DNA of 13,247 nt from positions 1-13,247 of the forward strand of contig CACZSO010000079.1 in NCBI GenBank assembly GCA_902783795.1. The letters run 5' to 3'. Each line of letters starts with the position of its first letter. Positions within the stretch are counted from its first letter, which is position 1. Shown piece after piece: positions 6,493 through 13,247 of the stretch. This stretch comes from an uncultured Eubacteriales bacterium (GTDB lineage: Bacteria > Bacillota > Clostridia > Lachnospirales > Lachnospiraceae). The notes beneath the pieces were generated by a model. It ran no database searches. It was not told the origin of the DNA and saw only the letters and a list, made by a program, of their open reading frames with translations. Made by a program: the position numbers and the translations under genes.

Positions 6493-9297
6493 TTATTTTA
6501 CTGTAACTGCCGCAGTCTTTGTATAGGTTGTTCCTTTCCCGTTTGATACTGCGCACCGGTACTGATGTCCGGAGTGGCTGGCTGCTGCGGTGAAGCTGAA
6601 GGTATTCGTCTTCGCGCAGGCCATGGTACTGTTCTTCCAGCTGTCTGTAGAGGAGTTCCGGTACTGCCACTGATAGGTCAGGTTCGTTCCTTTTGCTTCC
6701 ACCGTAAGCTTCACTGTGGCACCCTTTGATACGGTCGTATCTTTCGGCTGGGTCGTGATCAGCGGTCTCACGGTAACTGTCGCAGCATTCGAATAAGCCT
6801 TACCTTTGCCATTAGAGATCACGCACCGATACTGATGCCCTGAATGGCTTTCGGCAACTTTGAAGGTGAAGGTGTCCGTCTTCGCACAGGCCATGGTACT
6901 GTTCTTCCAGGTGTCCGAAGAAGAATTCCGGTACTGCCACTGATAGGTCAGGTTCGTCCCTTCGGCCGCGACAGTGAATTTCGCCATGCAGTCAACAGCC
7001 ACAGATGCGTAAGCCGGCTGTGTCGTGATCTTCGGTGTCACGGTTACTGTCGTGGTATTTGTATAAGCTGTGCCTTTCCCGTTGGATATCGCACAGCGGT
7101 ACTGATGGCCGGAGTGATTTTCCGCTGCCGTGAAGCTGAAGGTCGTGGTCTTCGCACAGGCCATGGTGCTGTTTTTCCATGTATCTGTGGAAGAATTCCG
7201 GTACTGCCACTGATAGGTCACATTCGTTCCTGTGGCTGCTGTCACCAGTTTTACCGTATTTCCCAGGGCCACTGTCACACTGGTGCTCGGCTGTTTCGTG
7301 ATCTTCGGTGTCACGGTTACGGTTATGGTTTTTGTATAGGTCGTTCCTTTTCCATTGGAGACACCGCAGCGATACTGATGACCAGAGTGGTTCACTGCCG
7401 CAGTGAAACTGAAAGTTGTGGTCTTTGCGCAGTCCATGGTGCTGTTCTTCCATGTATCTGTAGAAGAATTCCGGTACTGCCACTGATACTTCAGGTTCGT
7501 TCCCTTAGCGGCCACAGTCAGCTTCACTGTTCCCCCTTCTGTCACTGAAACTTTTTCAGCCGGCTGAGTTGTAATCCGCGGTCTTACCGTCACAGTTGCG
7601 GTTCTCGTGGTAACTGTCCCGTTAGCATTGGATATAGTGCAGCGGTACTGATGCCCGGAATGACTTTCCGCTGCGGTAAAGGTGAAGGTGTCCGTTTTTG
7701 CACAGGCCATAGTGCTGTTCTTCCAGGAATCAGAGGAAGAATTCCGGTACTGCCACTGATAAGTCAGGCTGGATCCACTGGCGGCTACTGTCAGCTTCAC
7801 CGTACTATCGATGGCGACCGTCACATCCTGAGGCTGAGTTTTGATGGAAGGTTTCGTGCCTCCGATATAGGTATCCACATACAGCCGGAAACGTTCAGGC
7901 TCAATATAGCCTGTGGTAAAGTGCTGCAGATTATTGTTTTTATCAATATAAGCGATGACCGGATAATAATAGCTTCCGCTGAATCCTCCTGCATTCAGAT
8001 ATGAACTGACTGTCTGTTTTACAGTCTGTTCCGTATCATAACACCAGACAGACCCGTTAAGACTGACGGAGTCTTTTAGATCCTTCAGATCATCCTTCGT
8101 TAAGCCCGCACAGTCGATGATGTAAAAATCCAAGTCAGAAATATTCCCGGAAGTGAGGGCACTTACAAAAGCTTTTTCCCAATATTCACCGTCGAATTTT
8201 CCGAAGACCAGGATTTTACCCTTGCCATTAGCCGCTGAGCTCTTTGTACTTCCATCTGTCGATGTAAATGAAGCAGTCTGGTTTGCTGCGTTTAGTGCCG
8301 GATCAGATACCATGGGGTAAGAAGCATAGAAAGCATCGGTGCAGAATTCCTGCTCACGGGCATGGGAATCATCCAATATTTCCCGGTCCCCTTTCATAAA
8401 CCAGCCATTCGATATATAAGAGCTCTGATCATCCCAGGTCGTATCCAGATTATAATACAGATTCCCTTTTCTGACGATATTCCAGGCATGGGTGTCACTG
8501 GTCACTACGCGGACAGAAAGGCCTGATTCCTTTGCCATCCGGTAAAACAGAGTAGCATAACCCTGGCAGACCGCGGTCCCATTATGAAGGGCTGCAAAGG
8601 ATGTAAACTGATATTTATAACTGTTATTTCCTAAATGCTCATAATCATACTCAACATGATCGCAGATATAATCATGGATGGCCCGGATCTTCTCGAGTTC
8701 AGACTTCCCGCTGAGATTCAGCGACTTCAAAGCAGCATTGATATCCTGTGTCAGCAATTTCTCGTCTGCCGCTGTTGTATATAATTTGAAAGTATAACTC
8801 ATGCGATAACAGGAGACACCGGAATCACTGTACTGGAAGCTTCCGGAAGCGCTGAACCCGCCGGTAGTGTAGCGCAAAGAGTCCCCTTCCCAGCCTTTAC
8901 AGCTTTCTGAATGGGCCACAGCCTGATAATAAATATCTTTAAAAGTCGTACTTGTATATTCTGAGATGGGAAACAGGAACTCTGTTTCTTCATTTCTTGC
9001 CACCAGCTGCTGTCTGACATAGGATATAGCCTCATTGATATTTGCGCAATATTCCGTACCATCAGACTCTGTAGAATCCAGGCCTGCTTCAGCTCTTTTC
9101 TGCTTCAGCTTTAGCGCATGGGCTTCCAGCATTTCTTCTGTGACAACATCCCTGTAGATAGGCTCTACATAGACATCATGCACCTCAGAAATATCTTCCC
9201 TGATCATCTCTGTCTTTCCTGATGCTGACACATCGACAGTGCACAGGGGCATGATCAATAACAGGCTCAAAAACAAATATCTTATGATTTTTTTCAT
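6493..9297 (-). CDS. Secreted transglutaminase-like protein with five C-terminal Ig-like repeats
   Basis: This 934-residue protein starts with a signal peptide (1-26, KKIIRYLFLSLLLIMPL, likely cleaved after VSA), so it is exported. A transglutaminase/cysteine-protease-like core spans about 200-310, with the expected triad Cys244 (AVCQGYA), His270 (DTHAWNIV) and Asp285 (NLDTTWDD). Residues about 360-470 (KILVFGKFDGEYW, DLDFYIIDCAG, YYPVIAYIDKNNN) look like a thioredoxin-like fold with the cis-Pro region but no CxxC. Five Ig-like modules of about 90 residues run from 485 to the stop. No LPXTG, S-layer or choline-binding anchor is seen, so surface attachment, if any, may depend on the Ig modules. 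The start has GGAGG with eight-base spacing and its own promoter. Likely roles are wall or protein processing or cross-linking; peptidase and transglutaminase activity cannot be distinguished from sequence. Confidence 0.85.
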   Translation of the reverse strand: MKKIIRYLFLSLLLIMPLCTVDVSASGKTEMIREDISEVHDVYVEPIYRDVVTEEMLEAHALKLKQKRAEAGLDSTESDGTEYCANINEAISYVRQQLVARNEETEFLFPISEYTSTTFKDIYYQAVAHSESCKGWEGDSLRYTTGGFSASGSFQYSDSGVSCYRMSYTFKLYTTAADEKLLTQDINAALKSLNLSGKSELEKIRAIHDYICDHVEYDYEHLGNNSYKYQFTSFAALHNGTAVCQGYATLFYRMAKESGLSVRVVTSDTHAWNIVRKGNLYYNLDTTWDDQSSYISNGWFMKGDREILDDSHAREQEFCTDAFYASYPMVSDPALNAANQTASFTSTDGSTKSSAANGKGKILVFGKFDGEYWEKAFVSALTSGNISDLDFYIIDCAGLTKDDLKDLKDSVSLNGSVWCYDTEQTVKQTVSSYLNAGGFSGSYYYPVIAYIDKNNNLQHFTTGYIEPERFRLYVDTYIGGTKPSIKTQPQDVTVAIDSTVKLTVAASGSSLTYQWQYRNSSSDSWKNSTMACAKTDTFTFTAAESHSGHQYRCTISNANGTVTTRTATVTVRPRITTQPAEKVSVTEGGTVKLTVAAKGTNLKYQWQYRNSSTDTWKNSTMDCAKTTTFSFTAAVNHSGHQYRCGVSNGKGTTYTKTITVTVTPKITKQPSTSVTVALGNTVKLVTAATGTNVTYQWQYRNSSTDTWKNSTMACAKTTTFSFTAAENHSGHQYRCAISNGKGTAYTNTTTVTVTPKITTQPAYASVAVDCMAKFTVAAEGTNLTYQWQYRNSSSDTWKNSTMACAKTDTFTFKVAESHSGHQYRCVISNGKGKAYSNAATVTVRPLITTQPKDTTVSKGATVKLTVEAKGTNLTYQWQYRNSSTDSWKNSTMACAKTNTFSFTAAASHSGHQYRCAVSNGKGTTYTKTAAVTVK
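6496..7845 (-). repeat. Five tandem ~270-base Ig-like coding repeats
   Basis: In-frame units begin at 7845, 7575, 7302, 7029 and 6759, that is every 270-273 bases. Each encodes ITTQP, then VKLTVAA, YQWQYRNSS, W-KNSTM, HSGHQYRC and an NGKG turn. The DNA core ggtactgccactgata (plus strand) recurs in every unit, showing recent duplication or homogenisation. Confidence 0.92.
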
Positions 9298-9320
9298 GTC
9301 TGAAACCTCCGCTGTATACG

Positions 9321-9334
9321 ACTGGCAAACCAGT
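9321..9334 (-). promoter_or_regulatory. Small hairpin in the leader of the transglutaminase-like gene
   Basis: ACTGG and CCAGT flank a four-base loop within the predicted 5' leader, about 8-21 bases after the likely transcription start. The stem is only five pairs, so it may be incidental or an mRNA-stabilising leader structure. Confidence 0.3.
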
Positions 9335-9348
9335 TTTTCTTAGTGTCT

Positions 9349-9377
9349 ACTATACCCTGCATCCTGCAGAAATTCAA
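9349..9377 (-). promoter_or_regulatory. Sigma-A type promoter of the transglutaminase-like gene
   Basis: On the minus strand TTGAAT (9372-9377) and TATAGT (9349-9354) are 17 bases apart. Transcription would start near 9342, leaving a leader of about 45 bases with GGAGG ahead of the ATG at 9295-9297. The -35 box lies immediately beyond the U-tract of the preceding gene's terminator. The promoter, that terminator and the small leader hairpin fill the 185-base gap. Confidence 0.8.
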
Positions 9378-9380
9378 CTG

Positions 9381-9435
9381 AAAAATATAAAAAAGCAAGG
9401 ACCAGTCCCCTGTTTGCCAGACTGGTCCTTGCTTT
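9381..9435 (-). terminator. Strong intrinsic terminator after the glycoside-hydrolase-like gene
   Basis: A perfect 16-bp stem (9392-9407 with 9420-9435) closes a 12-base loop. On the minus strand it is followed by a U-rich run through 9381-9394. It lies about 48 bases beyond the stop at 9483. It separates the hydrolase transcript from the next Ig-repeat gene. Confidence 0.92.
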
Positions 9436-9482
9436 CCGGTAAAAACTATGCCGGATCAATTTTCTTGGTTCTCACTTTTTCA

Positions 9483-12431
9483 TCATGAAACACGATAACG
9501 GACTACCCCGTTGGAAACATAGTATTTGTGCCCGTTAAGGGAAACGGTACCCGTATAGGTGCTGTCCACAAATCCTTCCTCAGCGTAATAATAAGTACTG
9601 CCGCATTTGACCACGCCGGTGTAATTACTTACCATCCCTTTCAGATATAAGAACCTGCCTTTCTGAAGCACTTCTCCGTCATAATCCGTATAAGTTTCAG
9701 TGGCTCCGAGATAACATTGCCGTCTGAAATTATTCATATTGAGAGACGGCAGCAAAGCTGTCCAGGATGACGCACCTAATGTAGATAAAAGCGGGTTCGT
9801 GACCGTACTTCCTACATTGTACACATCCATCCAGCAGAACACTTTCATGGCCAGGCGTTCCGTACCATCTGTCTTTGAAAGACCGAAATTATAGGAAGGA
9901 TCCCAGCTGTCATTCAGTGCATTGTAGATGAAAAGATCTATATTCGGATCGTTTTCTGCTTTATAGTAGGCATAGGCGATGGCTGCTGCCTGCATATTCT
10001 CATTATAACTGCCATCAGTATAGGCGTTAAAACCTACCTCTGTAACCAGGATCGGGCGGCGTTTACCATTGTATTTAAAGTTGTCGGCAATGTATTTGGT
10101 GACCACTTCAATATTGGCCATGGTATACATATCTGTGTTGACCGACGTATTGACTGAACCGCCGTGATCCTTAGTGTCATTCCACCAGTCCGCGTTTTTC
10201 AGGTTAAATGCGTAAGGATGCAGTGCCACACCCCAGTTTACATTGGCAGACTGAGAATTTGAATTGATCTGCTCCAGCAAAGCTTTGGAAGAATAATGGC
10301 CGTTTCCCGAATGCGTCCATCCCTGGTCCAGAGGCACCAGCACAGCTACACTGCTGTTCTTCTTCTTCATGGTATCATAGACCATTTTCAGAAGCTTCGT
10401 ATAACGGGAGGCATACGTGCTTAAAGACACATTCTGACCCATATAATTGTAATGGATGGGCATGTCTACTTCATTACCTATACACCAGTAATCTACATAG
10501 CTGCCCATATCCTCTGCGATAAGATTTAGCAAGGCCTGAACATTCTTCACAGCTGTACTGTCCCAGGTATTCAAGGCATAGTAATTAGAAGAATCCGTCG
10601 TCTCATAAGTCAGGCCGGGGATAGAAGCAGAAGAAACTAAGACTACGGTAACCGTCCTTCCGCCATATTGTTTGAATAAATCTCCTCGAATGGACTCTGC
10701 CCGGTATGAATCGTAATAATAGGTCGTCCCATCTTTTGTATACAGCTCTTCACCGTAATATGAAGAGGTCGTGACCAGATTAGTGACATTCAGATGGAAA
10801 TAGACATTTTCCACATTGTACCGGTTCGTGTACTTGGACTCGCCATTAAACCACTGTCCCTGCATGGTAGTGTAGGCATACGCCATCTGGATTCCCTTTT
10901 TGGATTTCCTGGTGGTTTCTGCCGCTGTCGAAGATGAGGCGGCAGTCATCATATCCGAGCTGACCACACTGGTCACGGTAACAGTTACTATATCAGTATA
11001 AACTGTACCATAACTGTTGGTCAGTTTGCAGCGGTACTGATGGCCGGAATGGCCCTGTTCAGCCGTAAAGCTGAAAGCAGCGGTTTTTCCGCTGGACGCT
11101 GTGCTGGCTGTCCAGCTGTCGCTGGATGAATTCCTGTAATACCATTGATAGCTGATACCTTCCCCGGCCGCCTTGACCGTAAATTTCACGTTATAGCCAA
11201 GGATAGTCTTTACGCTGACCGGCTGAGTCGTAATGACCGGTTTTTTCGTAACCGTAACCGTTACGGCATTTGTATATACTTTACCGTTGCTGTTGGATAT
11301 CTCACACCGGTACTGATGGCCGCTGTGACCGGGATTTGCCACAAAACTGAAGGTATTCGTATTATAGCCGGTTCCTGTGCACTTATTCCATGCATCAGAA
11401 GCGGAGTTGCGGTAATACCACTGATATTTCAGATTAGATCCTTTAGCAGATACCTTGAAAACAGCCTTCTGACCTTCTGCCACTTCCTGACTGACTGGCT
11501 GCGAAGTGATCTTCGGCACCACCGTTACGGTCGCTTCTTTTGTATAAGTCGTACCTTTTCCGTTGGATACGCCACACCGGTACTGATGGCCGGAGTGGCT
11601 TTCGGCCGCCGTAAATGTGAACGTCGATGTTTTAGCACAGGCCATGGTACTGTTCTTCCAACTGTCACTGGAAGAATTCCGGTACTGCCACTGATAAGTG
11701 AGGTTCGTACCTTTAGCGGAAACCGTCATATTCACTGTCCCGTCCACGGATATAGTCACATTGGCCGGCTGTTTCGTGATCAAAGGCCTGACGGTCAATG
11801 TCACCCTTTTCGTATACACCTTACCATTGCCATTCGACACTTCACAGATGTACTGATGGCCGGAATGGCTTTCAGCCGCAGTGAAGGTAAAGGTAGTGGT
11901 CTTCGCACAGGCCATCGTACTCTTTTTCCAGGAATCCGTGGGAGAATTACGATAATACCACTGGTATTTAAGATTTGCCCCCTTTGCAGCCATGGTAAAC
12001 TTCACCGCACCGTCCACAGCGACAGAGGCATCTGCCGGCTGAGTCGTGATCTTCGGGACCACGGTTACTGTCGCACTGCTGGTATACGTTGTACTGCTGC
12101 CACTGGACACGGCGCACCGATACTGATGGCCGGAATGGCTCTCTGTAGCTGTAAAGCTGAAAGTCGTAGTCTTTGCGCAGGCCATGGTACTGTTCTTCCA
12201 GCTGTCACTGGATGAATTACGGTACTGCCATTGATAGGTCAGATTTGAGCCTGTAGCTTCCACCGTGAATTTAGCTGTATTGCCTACGCTCACTGTTACA
12301 CTCTTCGGCTGTGTTTTGATCGTGGGTGCTGCAGCATTTACCTTCGTGGGAAACAGTAAACAAACTGCTGCCAGGAGAATGATAAGCACAGTCTTCTGTA
12401 ATACTGCTTTCCGGAAAAGCTTCATGTCCAT
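9483..12431 (-). CDS. Secreted Ig-repeat protein with GH-A-like (DUF5722-like) glycoside hydrolase domain and wall-binding-like tail
   Basis: This 982-residue protein has a signal peptide (about 1-33, ending VNA-AAP) and five Ig-like modules at about 38-487. A Ser/Thr-rich linker (about 490-510) leads to a TIM-barrel-like domain (about 513-880). WCIGNEVD carries a candidate acid/base Glu654 in an NE motif, and PILVTEVGFNAY carries a candidate nucleophile Glu798, the arrangement of clan GH-A hydrolases. I recall this domain type as DUF5722. The last 48 residues (TGVVKCGSTYYY, TGTVSLNGHKYYV) resemble choline/glucan-binding wall repeats. The start at 12431 has AGGAG with ten-base spacing; an in-frame ATG at 12464, with only AGG upstream, would add 11 residues. 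A terminator follows the gene. It probably acts on a polysaccharide at the cell surface; the substrate is unknown. The domain architecture is firm, the enzymatic call moderate. Confidence 0.83.
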   Translation of the reverse strand: MDMKLFRKAVLQKTVLIILLAAVCLLFPTKVNAAAPTIKTQPKSVTVSVGNTAKFTVEATGSNLTYQWQYRNSSSDSWKNSTMACAKTTTFSFTATESHSGHQYRCAVSSGSSTTYTSSATVTVVPKITTQPADASVAVDGAVKFTMAAKGANLKYQWYYRNSPTDSWKKSTMACAKTTTFTFTAAESHSGHQYICEVSNGNGKVYTKRVTLTVRPLITKQPANVTISVDGTVNMTVSAKGTNLTYQWQYRNSSSDSWKNSTMACAKTSTFTFTAAESHSGHQYRCGVSNGKGTTYTKEATVTVVPKITSQPVSQEVAEGQKAVFKVSAKGSNLKYQWYYRNSASDAWNKCTGTGYNTNTFSFVANPGHSGHQYRCEISNSNGKVYTNAVTVTVTKKPVITTQPVSVKTILGYNVKFTVKAAGEGISYQWYYRNSSSDSWTASTASSGKTAAFSFTAEQGHSGHQYRCKLTNSYGTVYTDIVTVTVTSVVSSDMMTAASSSTAAETTRKSKKGIQMAYAYTTMQGQWFNGESKYTNRYNVENVYFHLNVTNLVTTSSYYGEELYTKDGTTYYYDSYRAESIRGDLFKQYGGRTVTVVLVSSASIPGLTYETTDSSNYYALNTWDSTAVKNVQALLNLIAEDMGSYVDYWCIGNEVDMPIHYNYMGQNVSLSTYASRYTKLLKMVYDTMKKKNSSVAVLVPLDQGWTHSGNGHYSSKALLEQINSNSQSANVNWGVALHPYAFNLKNADWWNDTKDHGGSVNTSVNTDMYTMANIEVVTKYIADNFKYNGKRRPILVTEVGFNAYTDGSYNENMQAAAIAYAYYKAENDPNIDLFIYNALNDSWDPSYNFGLSKTDGTERLAMKVFCWMDVYNVGSTVTNPLLSTLGASSWTALLPSLNMNNFRRQCYLGATETYTDYDGEVLQKGRFLYLKGMVSNYTGVVKCGSTYYYAEEGFVDSTYTGTVSLNGHKYYVSNGVVRYRVS
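10971..12320 (-). repeat. Five tandem ~270-base Ig-like coding repeats, last two diverged
   Basis: Units begin at 12320, 12050, 11780, 11510 and 11234, a period of 270-276 bases. Units 1 and 3 closely match those of the neighbouring Ig genes. Units 4 and 5, next to the hydrolase domain, have drifted (YYRNSAS, WNKCTGTGYN, WTASTASSGK). Confidence 0.9.
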
Positions 12432-12441
12432 TGAAATATGT

Positions 12442-12446
12442 CTCCT
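12442..12446 (-). promoter_or_regulatory. Ribosome binding site favouring the 12431 start
   Basis: AGGAG on the minus strand (within TAAGAGGAGA) lies ten bases before the ATG at 12429-12431. It is inside the coding frame if translation instead begins at 12464, where only a weaker AGG five bases upstream is present. Both starts give a usable signal peptide. Confidence 0.5.
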
Positions 12447-12483
12447 CTTAAGTTTTTTCATCAATACCTGCCCTTTAATGACC

Positions 12484-12515
12484 AGGGCTGCCGTATCGGA
12501 TGATACGGCAGCCCT
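12484..12515 (-). other. Perfect 14-bp hairpin without U-tract between two Ig-repeat genes
   Basis: AGGGCTGCCGTATC (12484-12497) and its exact complement (12502-12515) flank a GGAT loop on the plus strand, ATCC on the minus. The GC-rich stem would be very stable. Neither strand has the T-run of a classical terminator: the minus strand continues GGTCATTAAAG. It could be a terminator of unusual type, an mRNA processing or stabilising element, or part of the leader of the next gene. The 122-base gap shows no convincing promoter, only a weak CTGACA box. Confidence 0.75.
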
Positions 12516-12553
12516 CTCATGTTAAAGACAGACCGCCTTATGTCAGCGAATCA

Positions 12554-13247
12554 TTACTTAACTGTCACGGTTACAGCATTTGAATACGCATTCCCTTTCC
12601 CATTTGACACGATACACCGGTACTGGTGCCCGGAATGGCTGGCAGCTGCCGTAAAGCTGAAAGTCGTAGTCTTTGCACAGGCCATGGTACTGTTCTTCCA
12701 TGTATCGGTAGAAGAATTCCGGTACTGCCACTGATAAGTCAGGTTTGTTCCTTTAGCAGCCACTGTCAGCTTCACTGTTCCGCCCACTGCAATAGTCGTA
12801 TCCTTCGGCTGGGTCGTGATCTTCGGTGTCACTGTCACAGTTGCCGCATTTGTATAAGCCGTTCCCTTTCCATTAGAGACTGCACAACGATACTGATGAC
12901 CGGAATGGCTTTCTGCTGCAGTAAAGGTGAAGGTCGTAGTCTTTGCACAGGCCATGGTACTGTTTTTCCAGGTATCGGTGGAAGAATTCCGGTACTGCCA
13001 CTGATAAGTCAGGTTCGTACCTGTAGCAGCTACTGTTAATTTCACCGTTCCATCTATGGCAATAGTCGTATCCTTCGGCTGGGTCGTGATCTTCGGTGTC
13101 ACTGTTACGGTAACGGTATTTGAATTAACAGTACCGCTTCCGTTTGAGACCACACAGCGGTACTGATGGCCGGAATGGCTTTCTGCCGCGGTGAAGCTGA
13201 AGGTCGTAGTCTTTGCACAGGCCATGGTACTGTTCTTCCAGCTGTCA
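12554..13247 (-). CDS. Ig-like repeat protein, C-terminal fragment (N-terminus outside window)
   Basis: The reading frame is open from the window edge to the TAA at 12554-12556, giving 231 visible residues. These are the rest of one Ig-like module (from DSWKNST onward) and two complete modules beginning ITTQPKDTTIA at about 13090 and 12820. The protein ends VTVTVK, almost the same as the VTVK end of the transglutaminase-like protein, so its repeats are also C-terminal and a catalytic or other domain probably lies upstream, outside the window. The methionine at 13225 is an internal residue of a module, not a start. No anchor motif follows the last module. By analogy with its neighbours it is secreted; its own function cannot be told. 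Confidence 0.88.
   Translation of the reverse strand, partial: DSWKNSTMACAKTTTFSFTAAESHSGHQYRCVVSNGSGTVNSNTVTVTVTPKITTQPKDTTIAIDGTVKLTVAATGTNLTYQWQYRNSSTDTWKNSTMACAKTTTFTFTAAESHSGHQYRCAVSNGKGTAYTNAATVTVTPKITTQPKDTTIAVGGTVKLTVAAKGTNLTYQWQYRNSSTDTWKNSTMACAKTTTFSFTAAASHSGHQYRCIVSNGKGNAYSNAVTVTVK
12557..13247 (-). repeat. Ig-like coding repeats (two full, one partial)
   Basis: Full units run 12821-13090 and 12557-12820; a partial one reaches the window edge. The two full units look close to 90% alike by eye at the DNA level, and long stretches are identical, for example the segment encoding ITTQPKDTTIA. Confidence 0.9.

Noticed and set aside
6992..7483. Minus-strand alternative frame within the transglutaminase-like gene
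   Set aside because: It is the same repeat read in another frame; the main frame has the signal peptide, catalytic triad and strong ribosome binding site.
6844..12215. Long plus-strand open frames opposite the Ig-repeat genes (about 120-360 codons)
   Set aside because: They are periodic antisense shadows of the 270-base repeats, with low-complexity Cys/Arg/His-rich translations and no ribosome binding sites or domains.
6493..12464. Sortase or S-layer anchoring of the Ig-repeat proteins
   Set aside because: No LPXTG-like motif, C-terminal hydrophobic segment or SLH domain is present at the C-termini.
13223..13225. ATG at 13225 as the start of a 223-residue protein
   Set aside because: It is the Met of the STMACAKT segment in the middle of a module, and the frame continues open to the window edge.
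6496..13247. Regularly spaced repeats as a possible CRISPR array
   Set aside because: The period is about 270 bases, fully in frame and protein-coding, with no short repeat-spacer structure and no cas genes.

Overview
The window looks like chromosomal DNA of a Gram-positive anaerobe of the Clostridia, most likely Lachnospiraceae. The basis is moderate GC content, strong GGAGG-type ribosome binding sites, sigma-A type promoters, and surface proteins built from tandem Ig-like domains with a choline-binding-like tail. The genus cannot be told from the sequence. Every gene is on the minus strand, so transcription runs from high to low coordinates.

Surface-protein block (13247 to 6493). Three consecutive genes encode proteins carrying the same ~90-residue Ig-like module: a gene cut by the window edge (12554-13247), a putative clan GH-A-like glycoside hydrolase with five N-terminal modules and a cell-wall-binding-like C-terminus (9483-12431), and a transglutaminase-like protein with a possible thioredoxin-like middle domain and five C-terminal modules (6493-9297). 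The last two are separate transcripts: a 16-bp-stem terminator lies between them, followed by a clear promoter. A 14-bp perfect hairpin without a U-tract lies between the first two.

Small gene and RNA methyltransferase cluster (6436 to 2340). A near-consensus promoter drives an 80-residue membrane protein with a very acidic tail, followed by a terminator. Next come an RlmD/TrmA-family rRNA (uracil-5-)-methyltransferase, an ornithine cyclodeaminase/mu-crystallin-family dehydrogenase and an ATP-grasp ligase, spaced 27 and 34 bases apart and probably co-transcribed. The last two look like a small amino-acid-based biosynthetic pair of unknown product.

Polysaccharide operon start (2247 to 1). A promoter with a TATAAT -10 box precedes a Wzz/YveK-like chain-length regulator with a kinase-like but apparently P-loop-less cytoplasmic domain, a thymidylate-kinase-family gene, and the first 23 codons of a likely DegT/DnrJ/EryC1 sugar aminotransferase. 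This looks like the beginning of an exopolysaccharide or surface-glycan locus. No RNA genes, insertion sequences or CRISPR arrays were seen, and no gap between genes exceeds 300 bases.
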